Positions 16,875-25,768 of a stretch of DNA of 64,000 nucleotides are shown in pieces. The notes under the pieces are model-generated. The model saw only the letters and a list, made by a program, of their open reading frames with translations, had not been told where the DNA came from and searched no databases. This DNA comes from Massilia sp. TS11 (GTDB lineage Bacteria > Pseudomonadota > Gammaproteobacteria > Burkholderiales > Burkholderiaceae_D), in NCBI RefSeq assembly GCF_022012445.1, contig NZ_JAKLTS010000013.1, positions 1 through 64,000 on the forward strand, in the 5' to 3' direction. How positions within the stretch are numbered: the stretch's first letter is position 1; every line of letters begins with the position of its first letter. Both the position numbers and the translations under genes were made by a program.

Positions 16875-16899
16875 CCGTCCCACCTTTCGTCCCACCTTT
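16875..16899 (-). other. Candidate arm-type integrase binding sites, right end
   Basis: On the minus strand AAAGGTGGGACGAAAGGTGGG continues to ACGG: two direct GGTGGGACG units with a 12-bp period, directly upstream of the integrase start. The left end carries a near-identical pair at 5588-5611 in the same orientation. The overlap with the integrase translation start would allow the integrase to repress its own expression. Confidence 0.55.
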
Positions 16900-16964
16900 A
16901 GAACGAGGATTTGACCGGAAGTTCATGGAAGATCTTGGACGCAAATCAAGCTTCTCCCTCTATG

Positions 16965-17024
16965 AGCGGACAAAAAAATACCCCATTGCTGGGGTACCTT
17001 TAGTCGATCTTGGCGGAAGCGGTG
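16965..17024. repeat. Right attachment site: 60-bp direct repeat including tRNA-Ser 3' end
   Basis: Identical over all 60 bases to 5487-5546. Here the repeat is continuous with the complete tRNA-Ser gene, so this is the junction that preserves the tRNA. Confidence 0.93.
16972..16996 (-). terminator. Rho-independent terminator of tRNA-Ser
   Basis: On the minus strand TACCCC-AGCAAT-GGGGTA is followed by a run of seven T residues, 15 bases after the tRNA 3' end. Confidence 0.85.
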
Positions 17025-17100
17025 AGATTCGAACTCACGAACGGGTTCCCCCGTCGGCAGTTTTCAAGACTGCTGCCTTCAACCACTCGGCCACGCTTCC
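17011..17100 (-). tRNA. tRNA-Ser (anticodon UGA)
   Basis: A 90-nt class II tRNA on the minus strand: 5' GGAAGCG pairs with 3' CGCTTCC, CCA is encoded, the anticodon loop is CTTGAAA (anticodon UGA) and there is a long variable arm. The T-loop reads GTTCGAATC. It reads UCA-type serine codons. Its 3' end is the integration target of the island. Confidence 0.96.
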
Positions 17101-17113
17101 TGCGAAGCCGAGA

Positions 17114-19192
17114 TTATACATAAACGCCATCGGCCTGGTCAGCGTCCTGGTTCTCGCGCAGCAGCTTTTCGAAAGCGCGCGCGTCGAGCGGGCGTGACAG
17201 CAGATAGCCCTGCACTTCATCGCAGCCGGACTCGCGCAGGAAGTTCAGCTGCTCCTGCGTCTCGACCCCTTCGGCGATCACGCGGTGTTTGAGCTGGCGG
17301 CCCATATTGATGATGGTGCTGGCGATGGCGCAGTCATTGCTGTCGTTCGGGATGCCGGTCGTGAACGAGCGGTCGATCTTCAGCGTGTGGATCGGGAAGC
17401 GCTTCAGATAACTGAGGCTCGAATAGCCGGTCCCGAAATCGTCAAGCGACAGGGCCACGCCCATCGCCGTCAGGCGGTCCATGATGGTGATCACGCGCTC
17501 GATGTTGTGCATCAGGGTGCTCTCGGTGATCTCCAGCTCCAGCCAGGCCGGATCGAGTTCGTAGCGTTCGAGCGTGTTCTTCACGCGGCCCGGCAGCATC
17601 GAGGTGAACTCGCGCGCCGACACGTTCACGGCCAGGCGGAACGGGCGCAGCCCGGCGCGCTGCCAGGCGGCGGCCTGCGCACAGGCGGTCTCCAGCACCC
17701 ACTCGCCGACCTGCACCACCAGACCGGTGGATTCGGCCAACGGAATGAATTCGGCCGGCGGCACGAGGCCGCGTTCGGCGTGGCGCCAGCGCACCAGCGC
17801 CTCGGCGCCGATGATGCGGCCGGTGTCGACCGCGTACTTGGGCTGGTAGTGCAGCAGCAGCTCGCCGTGGCCGAGCGCGTGGCGCAGGCCGTGCTCGAGG
17901 CGCATCCGCTCGAGCATGGTCTGGTTCATATCCTGGCTGTAGTAGGCCACGCTGTCATCCGGGTTTTCGGCATCGGCCTTGGCGCGCGCCATGGCGATGT
18001 CGGCCTGGCGCAGCAGGCTCTCGGCGTCGGTGCCGTCCTGCGGGAAGACGCTGATGCCGATGCTGGCCCCGACGCGCAGCACATGGCCATCGACGAGAAT
18101 CGGGTCGATCAGGCTGGCCTGCAGCTTCTGGGCCACGGTGGTGGCCTCGAAGTGCTGGCCCAGGTCGAACAGGCCGACGGCGAATTCGTCGCCGGTCAGG
18201 CGTGCCACCACGTCCTGCTCGCGCAGCACGGCGCGGAAGCGGCGCGCCACTTCCTTCAGCAGCTCGTCGCCGACGCTGCGGCCCAGCGTATCGTTGATGA
18301 CCTTGAAGCGATTCAGGTCGATGAACAGCACCCCGGCGATCGACTGGTTGCGCAGCGTGACCGACAGGCCCTGGTCGACCAGCTTGGTCAGCAGGGTGCG
18401 GTTGGGCAGGCCGGTCAGCGCGTCGTAGTAGGCCAGGTGGTGCAGGCGTTCCTCGGCCTGTTTGCGCTCAGTGATATCGGTCAGGTAGGCGATCATGCCA
18501 ATCGGGCGCTCTTCCAGATCGCACAACTGCGACAGCGACAGGCTGGCCCAGAACACTTCGCCATTCTTCTTCCGGCGCCGCACTTCCATCATGCGGCCGC
18601 CGTATTCCGCGAAGTTGTCGCGGAAGGCGGTGTCCTCGTCCTCATACAGGAACAGGATGTGGCGGCCCACGGCCTCGATCGCGCTGTAGCCGAACAGGCG
18701 CTCGGCGCCCTTGTTCCAGCTGGTGATGTAGCCGTTCAGGTCCATCGTCACGACCGACTCGTGCAGGTGGTCGAGAATCTGGGTCTGGTGCGCGAGCTGG
18801 GCTTCGACCTGCACGAAGGCGTGGGTCGAACGCTGCGCCACCGAATGAATCTGCAGCAGGCTGGCCGTCAGCGTCGCCAGACTTGAAAACTGCTGCTTCT
18901 CGTGCTCCTCGAAGCTGCCGCGCCCGCACACATGGAAGCTGCCGAAGTACTGGCTGTCGCGCACCACGTCCTGCATCAAACCGCCGGCGGCCGATTCCAC
19001 CGGCCCTGAGTGTACGGGCGGCAGGCCGCCCGGCGTCAGGTCGGACGGGATGAACTTGCCGTGCGGGGCCTGCATCAAGTCGCTGGCTATGCGTCCCAGT
19101 TCTTCCCACAGGGCCGGGCCGCGCAGCCGCAGCACCGCCTCGCAGACGGCGGCGCTGGCGTGCATGTAGGCGGCGCTGGCGTGGGTGCTCAT
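17114..19192 (-). CDS. PAS-GGDEF-EAL protein with degenerate GGDEF motif
   Basis: 692 residues. The N-terminal 110 residues look like a divergent GAF/sensor domain, PAS about 135-245 (LDHLHESVVTMDLNGYITSW, ending ITERKQAEE), GGDEF about 260-425 with ARLTGDEFAVGL, i.e. TGDEF instead of GGDEF, EAL 440-680 with AEALVRWRH, NVSAREF, EITESTLM, DDFGTGYSSL, KIDRSF and AEGVET. The phosphodiesterase side looks active, while loss of the first Gly suggests weak or no cyclase activity, often then a GTP-sensing regulatory role. It begins one base after the stop of the HDOD gene, so both form an operon. Confidence 0.93.
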   Translation of the reverse strand: MSTHASAAYMHASAAVCEAVLRLRGPALWEELGRIASDLMQAPHGKFIPSDLTPGGLPPVHSGPVESAAGGLMQDVVRDSQYFGSFHVCGRGSFEEHEKQQFSSLATLTASLLQIHSVAQRSTHAFVQVEAQLAHQTQILDHLHESVVTMDLNGYITSWNKGAERLFGYSAIEAVGRHILFLYEDEDTAFRDNFAEYGGRMMEVRRRKKNGEVFWASLSLSQLCDLEERPIGMIAYLTDITERKQAEERLHHLAYYDALTGLPNRTLLTKLVDQGLSVTLRNQSIAGVLFIDLNRFKVINDTLGRSVGDELLKEVARRFRAVLREQDVVARLTGDEFAVGLFDLGQHFEATTVAQKLQASLIDPILVDGHVLRVGASIGISVFPQDGTDAESLLRQADIAMARAKADAENPDDSVAYYSQDMNQTMLERMRLEHGLRHALGHGELLLHYQPKYAVDTGRIIGAEALVRWRHAERGLVPPAEFIPLAESTGLVVQVGEWVLETACAQAAAWQRAGLRPFRLAVNVSAREFTSMLPGRVKNTLERYELDPAWLELEITESTLMHNIERVITIMDRLTAMGVALSLDDFGTGYSSLSYLKRFPIHTLKIDRSFTTGIPNDSNDCAIASTIINMGRQLKHRVIAEGVETQEQLNFLRESGCDEVQGYLLSRPLDARAFEKLLRENQDADQADGVYV

Positions 19193-19193
19193 C

Positions 19194-20303
19194 TCAGAGG
19201 TCCCGGCTCACCTGAATGGCCCAGCGGAAGCCGGCCAGCTGCACCTTCCACCACATGGCGGCGTCGCATTCGGCCTGCTGCAGGTAGGCTTCGCTGGGCG
19301 ACTCCACCAGATTCAGCATCCGTCCCAGCGTGCCCTGGCGCTGCAGCAGCGCCGTTTCCACTTCCTGCGGCAGGCTCAGGGCCGCGCACAGTTCCACCAT
19401 GCTCATGCCGAACAGGCGGTCGAGCAGCGAGAACATCCCCGTCATGAAGGCGAGGTCCTGGAATTCCACCGGGCCGCCCTGCTGCTTGACCAGGGCTTCC
19501 ATGCAGGCGGCGCGCAGCGCGGCCAGCGGCAGCAAGGGGTTGATCGGGCCGTCCTCCTGCTGGCGCGCGTACAGCAGCAGCTGCAGCCAGCGCTGCAGCT
19601 GGCGCCGGCCCAGCACGTGGATGGCCTGGGCGAAGCTGGCGATGCGCGCCTTGCTGCCCACGGCCGCGGAATTGGCGAGCTTCAGCAGGTGGTAGGCCAG
19701 GGCCGGGTCCTGCTTGACCTGCAGTTCGAGCTCGCGCGTGTCGGCGTCGCGTGCCACCAGGGCCAGCAACGCCAGCAGGCGCTTGCGCGAGGCGCTGTCC
19801 TGGGGCGGCGCGTCGGGATCGGTATCGAGCACATAGTCGCCGCAGAACCAGCTGGCGCCGGCCGCTTCGGCCGCCGTGCGGGTGGCGCGGTCGTCCACAT
19901 GGCGCGCCAGGCGCAGCGCGTGGCGCGGCGTGAAGTCGACGCCGGCCGGCAGCGCGCCATCGAGCAGCACGCGGTAGCCCATGTCCTGCCAGCGCGCCAC
20001 GGCCGCCGGGGCCTGCTCACGCGTCAGACAATCGGCGCGGAACAGCGGCAGCACGCACTCGGGCGGCAGCAGGGCCATCACATTGTCGTCCGGGCGCGGA
20101 CAGGGCAAGGGCAGCACCCACTCCAGCTGTGCGAGCGCCGCCGCCATCTCCAGGTCGCCGAACACGGCGCCCAGGGCGGTACTGACGTCTTCCCCTGCTT
20201 GCGGTACCACTTCAACAACCAATCCGACCCAGAGGTCCTGGGTGTCGGTCACGGCCTGAATATTTACCAACGGGAACTGGTTGAGATTGTTTGCTGCGGA
20301 CAT
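19194..20303 (-). CDS. HDOD domain signalling protein (YuxH-like, degenerate EAL plus HDOD)
   Basis: 369 residues from ATG 20303; no good ribosome site precedes it and an in-frame TTG nine codons upstream is an alternative. The C-terminal part (about 185-365) is an HDOD domain: LELQVKQDPALAYHLLKLAN, SFAQAIHVLGRRQLQRWLQL, EFQDLAFMTGMFSLLDRLF. The N-terminal half has the layout of an EAL-like fold without catalytic motifs. Such EAL/HDOD proteins are non-catalytic scaffolds in c-di-GMP and motility control. It is followed by the GGDEF-EAL gene and transcribed divergently from the hybrid kinase. Confidence 0.85.
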   Translation of the reverse strand: MSAANNLNQFPLVNIQAVTDTQDLWVGLVVEVVPQAGEDVSTALGAVFGDLEMAAALAQLEWVLPLPCPRPDDNVMALLPPECVLPLFRADCLTREQAPAAVARWQDMGYRVLLDGALPAGVDFTPRHALRLARHVDDRATRTAAEAAGASWFCGDYVLDTDPDAPPQDSASRKRLLALLALVARDADTRELELQVKQDPALAYHLLKLANSAAVGSKARIASFAQAIHVLGRRQLQRWLQLLLYARQQEDGPINPLLPLAALRAACMEALVKQQGGPVEFQDLAFMTGMFSLLDRLFGMSMVELCAALSLPQEVETALLQRQGTLGRMLNLVESPSEAYLQQAECDAAMWWKVQLAGFRWAIQVSRDL

Positions 20304-20553
20304 CGTGGTTTTGGATGGACAATCTTCCAATGCTAGCTAATTAATTGGCAAAAAGCAACAAATTTGGTGAGATTTGGTGATCTTTTCCTAGAATCAATCC
20401 TCGAATGCCGCGCTGTCTTTTGACGCCGGTGTTGATCTTTTAAAAGCGTGCGGCGCGCCCCGTTCGGCCACTGTTTGTGGTGCCTCAAGATTGCTGAAGC
20501 GCCCTGCCCGTATATTTTTCCGGCAGGAATCAACGTCCTGAGCGGAGCGGAGC
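20304..20553. other. Divergent intergenic region between HDOD gene and hybrid kinase
   Basis: About 250 bp, more A+T-rich than the surroundings (AATTAATTGG, TTTTAAAAG, TATATTTTT), as expected for two divergent promoters. A short direct repeat ATTTGGTGAGATTTGGTGAT is present near 20361-20380 and could bind a regulator. I cannot assign -10/-35 boxes with confidence. Confidence 0.4.
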
Positions 20554-22956
20554 ATGGGCAATTTTGAGCAGGCCAGCCTCGGACAGAAACTGACGCGCAC
20601 GGCGGCTTCGGCCGCCGGCCTGGCGCTGCTATTGGGTCTGGCCGCCTTCGCTTTCGACACCTGGCTCGAGTCGCCCGACCGGACCCAGGCGCTGCGCCGT
20701 CTGCTCGGCGCGGCCGGGGTGGCGCTGGCGGCCTTCGGCCTGGCGCTGGGCCAGGCCGGGCGCCACCGGCGCCGCCTGGGCGAGCCGGTCACCGCCATCA
20801 CACGCCAGATTCTCGGCATCGCCGCCAACCAGGACTACACCCAGCGCCTGCAGCACGAGCGCCACGATGAACTGGGCGCGATGATCGACGCGATCAATGC
20901 CCTGCTGGCCCAGATCGAAGGGCGCGGCGCCGCCCTCACCCTGCACCGCGACGAACTCGAACGCCAGGTCAGCGTGCGCACCGAGCAGCTGGAGAAGGCC
21001 AAGAACGCCGCCGAAGCGGCCAGCCGCGCCAAGAGCGCCTTCCTGGCTACCATGAGCCACGAAATCCGCACGCCGATGAACGGGGTGCTCGGCATGACCG
21101 AGCTGCTGCTGTCGACCAAACTCAGTGAGGAGCAGCGCAACTACACGAGCATGGTGCAGCGCTCGGGCGAGCATCTGCTGGTCCTCATCAACGATATCCT
21201 CGACTTCTCGAAGATCGAGGCGGGCAAGCTCTCGGTCGAATACATCCACTTCAATCTGGCCGATCTGCTGGACGACATCGACCATGTGTTCACGCCCCAG
21301 GCCCAGGCCAAGGGTCTGTCCTTCGTGCTCGATGCCGCCCACGATCTGCCGCTGGCCGTGTGCGGCGACCCGAACCGCCTGCGCCAGGTGCTGGCCAACC
21401 TGCTCGGCAACGCGATCAAGTTCACCGAGCGCGGCCAGGTCGCGCTGTCGGTGCGCCTGACCCAGGAGGACGGCCAGGCCGCCGCCCTGCGCTTCGAAGT
21501 CAAGGACACCGGCATCGGCATCGCGCGCGACGCCCGCACCCGTATCTTCGAGGCCTTCAGCCAGGCCGATAATTCGACCACCCGCAAATACGGCGGCACC
21601 GGCCTCGGTCTGGCCATCGCCAAGCAGCTGGTGGAGCTGATGGGCGGGCGCATCGGCGTCGAACACGCGCTGCCGCATGGCTCGCTGTTCTGGTTCACGG
21701 TCAGTCTCGACAAGCGCCGGGTCGACGCCGGCAGCACGCCCTCGCATCCGAACGTGGTGCGCGCCCTGATCGTCGACGAGAACCCGAAGAGCGCGGCCGC
21801 GCTCGAACTGCAGCTGGCGCAGTGGCAGATCCAGGCCGAGACGGCCGGCAGCGCCGACGAGGCCCTGGCCAAACTGGTCGGTGCGCCCTTCGACGTGGCC
21901 ATCATCGACATGGAACTCTCGCACGGCAGCGGGCTGTCGCTGGCGGCCGCGATCCAGGCCGACCGCCTGGCCACCAATATGCGCATGCTGCTGCTCTCGA
22001 GCGAACGCTGCGCCGCCGACGCGCAGCAGCGCCGTACGGCCGGCGTGGCCTATCAGCTGATCAAGCCGCCGCGCGCGGGCGATTTGTGGGAATGCCTGCT
22101 GGCCCCGAGTGCGCCGCCAGCGCCGGCCACACCGGCCGAGAGTGCGCCGCCCGAGCCCGCGCCCAGCGCCAGTGCCCCGGCGCGCGGGCGGCGCCGGCGC
22201 GTGCTGCTGGCCGAGGACAACCCGGTCAATGTCGAAGTGGCCCAGGCCATGCTGGCCTCGCTGGGCCTGGACGTGACCTGCGCCCGCAACGGCGAGGAGG
22301 CGCTGCGCGCCGTCGACCACGGCGACTTCGATGTGGTGCTGATGGATTGCCAGATGCCGGTGATGGACGGTTTCGCCGCCACCAGCGAAATCCGGCGGCG
22401 CGAGCAGGAAGCCGGCCGCACGCGCAGCCTGCCGATCCTGGCCATCACCGCCAACGCCCTGCAGGGCGACCGCGAAAGCTGCCTGGCCGCCGGCATGGAC
22501 GACTACCTGTCCAAGCCCTTCACGCGGCACGCGCTGGCGGCCACGCTGGGCCGCTGGATGGCCTTGCCCGCCCTGCCCCAGCCCGCGCCCGAGGTGCCGC
22601 GCGAGACCTTCAACCGCAGCGCGCTCGAGGCTATCCGCACGCTCTCGCCCGAGCGTGGCGACGCCCTGGTTGAACGGGTGGTGCAGGCCTTCATCCACGA
22701 CACCCCGCAGCAGATCAAGCGCATGCGCGAGGCGGCCGCCATCGACGACAGCGAAAGCCTGCGCAAAGCCGCCCACAGCCTGAAGTCGGCCAGCGCCAAC
22801 ATCGGCGCCGAGACCCTGTCGCAGCAGGCGCGCGAGCTCGAACAACTGGGCCGCAGCGGCATCTGTGGCGGCGCCGACGCCATCCTGAAAGACATGGAGC
22901 GCGAATTCCAGGCTGTCCGCCTGTCCCTCAACGCCTTACTTGAGAAGGAGACCTGA
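20554..22956 (+). CDS. Hybrid sensor histidine kinase (HisKA-HATPase-REC-REC-Hpt)
   Basis: 800 residues. Two N-terminal membrane segments (about 22-40 and 51-68) with almost no periplasmic loop, a HAMP-like linker and coiled coil, HisKA with [15 protein letters not shown] (His near 169), HATPase_c with [17 protein letters not shown] and GGTGLGLAI, a receiver at about 395-505 (VAIIDMELS), a second receiver at 548-670 ([32 protein letters not shown]) and a C-terminal Hpt domain ([18 protein letters not shown]). This is the BarA-like multistep phosphorelay architecture. It overlaps nothing but ends one base before the start of the REC-GGDEF-EAL gene, its likely output partner. Confidence 0.95.
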   Translation: MGNFEQASLGQKLTRTAASAAGLALLLGLAAFAFDTWLESPDRTQALRRLLGAAGVALAAFGLALGQAGRHRRRLGEPVTAITRQILGIAANQDYTQRLQHERHDELGAMIDAINALLAQIEGRGAALTLHRDELERQVSVRTEQLEKAKNAAEAASRAKSAFLATMSHEIRTPMNGVLGMTELLLSTKLSEEQRNYTSMVQRSGEHLLVLINDILDFSKIEAGKLSVEYIHFNLADLLDDIDHVFTPQAQAKGLSFVLDAAHDLPLAVCGDPNRLRQVLANLLGNAIKFTERGQVALSVRLTQEDGQAAALRFEVKDTGIGIARDARTRIFEAFSQADNSTTRKYGGTGLGLAIAKQLVELMGGRIGVEHALPHGSLFWFTVSLDKRRVDAGSTPSHPNVVRALIVDENPKSAAALELQLAQWQIQAETAGSADEALAKLVGAPFDVAIIDMELSHGSGLSLAAAIQADRLATNMRMLLLSSERCAADAQQRRTAGVAYQLIKPPRAGDLWECLLAPSAPPAPATPAESAPPEPAPSASAPARGRRRRVLLAEDNPVNVEVAQAMLASLGLDVTCARNGEEALRAVDHGDFDVVLMDCQMPVMDGFAATSEIRRREQEAGRTRSLPILAITANALQGDRESCLAAGMDDYLSKPFTRHALAATLGRWMALPALPQPAPEVPRETFNRSALEAIRTLSPERGDALVERVVQAFIHDTPQQIKRMREAAAIDDSESLRKAAHSLKSASANIGAETLSQQARELEQLGRSGICGGADAILKDMEREFQAVRLSLNALLEKET

Positions 22957-22957
22957 C

Positions 22958-25045
22958 ATGGCTGCGCCGATTGCTCCCCGCCGCTCCCGGGTCCTGGTCG
23001 CCGATGACGACCCGGTCATGCGTTTGCTGATGCTCGAAATGCTCGGCCAGGTGGGCCTGGAGGGCATCGAGGCCGCCGACGGCGCGGCCGCCCTCGCCCA
23101 CTGCCGCGCCGGTCCGCCCGATCTGGTGCTGCTCGACGTCGACATGCCCGGCATGGACGGCTTCAGCGCCTGCCGCGCCATCCGCGCGCTCGAACATGGG
23201 GCCCTGGTCCCGATCATCATGGTCACCGGCAGCGACGACGTCGACGCCGTGACCCGCGCCTACGAGGCCGGCGCGACCGACTTCGTGTCCAAGCCGATCA
23301 ACTGGCCGATCCTCGGCCACCGCGTGCTGTACGTGCTGCGCGCCTCGGACGCCATCGCCCGCCTGCGCATCGCCGACGCACACAACCGCGCCGTGCTGGC
23401 CGCGATTCCCGATACCTTCTTCCGCCTTTCGGCCGACGGCGTCTATCTCGATTACGAGCAGGGCCGCACCGACACCGGCGCCGGCTGCGTCGGCAAGCAT
23501 GTGCGCGAGGTGCTGCCGGCCGCCATCGCCGAACGGATGATGGAGCACGTCCAGGCCGTGCTGGGCGGCGACGCCCTGCGCTCGATGGAGTACACGGTGC
23601 TGCGCGGCGCCGAGGAAGTGCATGTCGAAGCGCGCCTGGTGGCGACCGAGTCAGGCCAGATTCTCGGCCTGGTGCGCGACATCAGCGAGCGCAAACGCAG
23701 CGAGGAGCAGATCCGCCGCCTGGCCTACAGCGACAGCCTGACCGGCATTCCGAACCGCCAGGCCTTCCTCGACATGCTGGAACGCGAACTGCAGCGTGCG
23801 CGCGCCGCGGGCAGCAAATTCGCGGTGCTGTTCATGGACCTGGACGCCTTCAAGCGCATCAACGACACGCTCGGCCACAACGTCGGCGACCTGCTGCTCA
23901 AGGCCGTGTCCGAGCGCCTGCGCGAAACGATCCGTCCGTCCGACCTGCTGTCGCAAGGAGCGCACGACAACCTGGCGCGCCTGGGCGGCGACGAGTTCAC
24001 GCTGCTGATTCCGGACCTGGAAAAAGTCGACAACGCTCTGGCCGTGGCCCAGCGCGTGAAGGAAGCGATGCGCCGTCCCTTCGCCATCGACGGCCACGAA
24101 ATCTTCGTCACCGCCTCGATCGGCATTTCGCTCTACCCGGAAGACGGGCAGGATTCGGACGCCCTGCTCAAATACGCCGACACGGCCATGTACCACGCCA
24201 AAAACTGCGGCAAGAACAACGCCAAGCTGTATAGCTCCTCGCTGACGATGCAGATCATGAGCCATGTGAAGCTGGAAGTCGGCCTGCGCAAGGCGCTCCA
24301 GCATGGCGAGCTGTATCTGCACTATCAGCCGCAGGTGTCGGTGCGCAGCGCGCGCATCGTCGCGGTCGAGGCCCTGATCCGCTGGCGCCACCCGGAGCGC
24401 GGCCTGATCAGCCCCACCGAGTTCATTCCCCTGGCCGAGGAGACCGGCCTGATTGTGCCGATCGGCGAATGGGTGCTGCGCAGCGCCTGCCGCCAGGCCA
24501 AGCTGTGGGAGGCCGTCACGCCCGAGCCGCTGCGCCTGGCCGTCAATCTGTCGGCGCGCCAGTTCAAGGACGAGAATCTGAGCCAGATGGTGCTGGCCGT
24601 GCTGCAGGAGACGCGCCTGGCGCCCGACAAGCTGGAACTGGAACTGACCGAGGGCACGCTGATGGACGATGCGCGCGCCACCATGGCCACGCTGGAGCAA
24701 CTGCGCCGGATCGGCGTCTATCTGTCGATCGACGACTTCGGCACCGGCTATTCGTCGATGAATTATCTGAAGCGCTTCGATGTGCGCGCCCTGAAGATCG
24801 ACCGCAGCTTCATCAGCGGCCTGCCGCAGGACTCGGAGAACGCCGCCATCACGCGCGCCATCATCGCGATGGCGCATGGACTGAAGATGGCGGTGGTGGC
24901 GGAAGGGGTGGAGACCGACGAACAGCTGGTGCTGCTCGAGCAGTTCGGCTGCGACCTGGCCCAGGGCTTCCATCTCGGGCACCCGGCGCCGCCGGAGTCG
25001 ATCACCCTGATGCTCGAGAAGCAGGCCGCCCTGACCGGCACCTAG
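22958..25045 (+). CDS. Response regulator with PAS-like, GGDEF and EAL domains
   Basis: 695 residues, ATG 22958 behind GAGAAGGAG. Receiver 8-125 (VLVADDDPVM, LVLLDVDMPGMDG, SKPINW), a PAS-like segment about 140-245, GGDEF about 255-425 with ARLGGDEFTLLI, EAL 440-680 (VEALIRWRHP, NLSARQF, ELTEGTLM, DDFGTGYSSM, KIDRSF, AEGVET). The residues upstream of GGDEF (SQGAHDNLARL) lack an RxxD inhibition site. Both enzyme signatures are otherwise complete. Tight coupling to the upstream hybrid kinase suggests a phosphorelay that sets c-di-GMP level. Confidence 0.94.
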   Translation: MAAPIAPRRSRVLVADDDPVMRLLMLEMLGQVGLEGIEAADGAAALAHCRAGPPDLVLLDVDMPGMDGFSACRAIRALEHGALVPIIMVTGSDDVDAVTRAYEAGATDFVSKPINWPILGHRVLYVLRASDAIARLRIADAHNRAVLAAIPDTFFRLSADGVYLDYEQGRTDTGAGCVGKHVREVLPAAIAERMMEHVQAVLGGDALRSMEYTVLRGAEEVHVEARLVATESGQILGLVRDISERKRSEEQIRRLAYSDSLTGIPNRQAFLDMLERELQRARAAGSKFAVLFMDLDAFKRINDTLGHNVGDLLLKAVSERLRETIRPSDLLSQGAHDNLARLGGDEFTLLIPDLEKVDNALAVAQRVKEAMRRPFAIDGHEIFVTASIGISLYPEDGQDSDALLKYADTAMYHAKNCGKNNAKLYSSSLTMQIMSHVKLEVGLRKALQHGELYLHYQPQVSVRSARIVAVEALIRWRHPERGLISPTEFIPLAEETGLIVPIGEWVLRSACRQAKLWEAVTPEPLRLAVNLSARQFKDENLSQMVLAVLQETRLAPDKLELELTEGTLMDDARATMATLEQLRRIGVYLSIDDFGTGYSSMNYLKRFDVRALKIDRSFISGLPQDSENAAITRAIIAMAHGLKMAVVAEGVETDEQLVLLEQFGCDLAQGFHLGHPAPPESITLMLEKQAALTGT

Positions 25046-25048
25046 GCC

Positions 25049-25651
25049 TTAGCCGTTCCAGCGGAACACCGGCAGCGCGGGCGGGCGGTAGCCGAGCGAC
25101 AGCACGATCTGGTCGCCGTGGTGCAGCGTCAGCATGCGCGGATCGCCCTCGTATTCACGCGCGCCGGCGGCATCGATCACAAACACATGCAGGGTCTTCT
25201 CGGTGATGCCGGCCACGTTCGTGCTGCTCAAGGGCTGGCCCCAGGCGGCAAACACTTCGGCCAGGGTCGGCAGATGCTTGTCGCTGACGCTGATGTGGAG
25301 CACGCCGCTGCGGTCCTCGGTGTAGATCGGACCGGCGCAGGCGCCGTCGGCGGCGCCGATCCCGGCCGGCACGGCCAGGGCCTCGCCATCGCGCAGCACG
25401 CTCAGATGCACCGACATGCCGCGCCCATCGAGCTGCTCGCTGTAGCAGCCGATGCTGTCGGCCAGATCGGGCCAGGCGTCGCTGCCCACCTGCTCGCCCG
25501 GCTGCAGCGGATAGGCCGCGCCAAGCGGCGGCACCGCCGCCACCGACACGCCGGACTGCACCGGCTGCGGCCCGGGGCCGCCGTTCCCGCCACCACAAGC
25601 TGCCAGCAGCAGCGCGCACACCACACTCAGACTTCCGATTGACTGACGCAT
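25049..25651 (-). CDS. Hypothetical lipoprotein
   Basis: 200 residues with a signal peptide ending in the lipobox LLAAC, then a Gly/Pro-rich spacer (GGGNGGPGPQP). The mature domain contains no motif I recognise. Predicted periplasmic, anchored to a membrane by lipidation. Convergent with the response regulator gene, whose stop lies three bases away. Function unknown. Confidence 0.75.
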   Translation of the reverse strand: MRQSIGSLSVVCALLLAACGGGNGGPGPQPVQSGVSVAAVPPLGAAYPLQPGEQVGSDAWPDLADSIGCYSEQLDGRGMSVHLSVLRDGEALAVPAGIGAADGACAGPIYTEDRSGVLHISVSDKHLPTLAEVFAAWGQPLSSTNVAGITEKTLHVFVIDAAGAREYEGDPRMLTLHHGDQIVLSLGYRPPALPVFRWNG

Positions 25652-25768
25652 ACGACCTCCTTCGCTGTGGAAATTGTCGTTATGCTAATTTTTTGGTGCA
25701 GAGCGGGATTGTGCTGGCGCAGGACCAGTTCAGGCAGCGATTGATTTGCTTCAGGGGCAGTGTGGCGC

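Larger units (their letters stand above)
5487..17024. mobile_element. Genomic island integrated at tRNA-Ser(UGA), about 11.5 kb
   Basis: Bounded by the perfect 60-bp direct repeats at 5487-5546 and 16965-17024, with the P4-type integrase gene next to the intact tRNA, as in canonical integrative islands. Candidate arm sites lie inside both ends. Cargo on the minus strand: PHB-depolymerase-family esterase, CopG-like regulator, small repeat protein, desaturase, antiporter and GGDEF-EAL protein; then an integrase relic, a hairpin-rich segment, an Integrase_1-type recombinase and AlpA. No conjugation or phage structural genes are seen, so it would be mobilised or non-autonomous. The decayed integrase near 13.3 kb suggests the island grew by more than one insertion. 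The left flank (vgrG module) also looks acquired. Confidence 0.85.
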
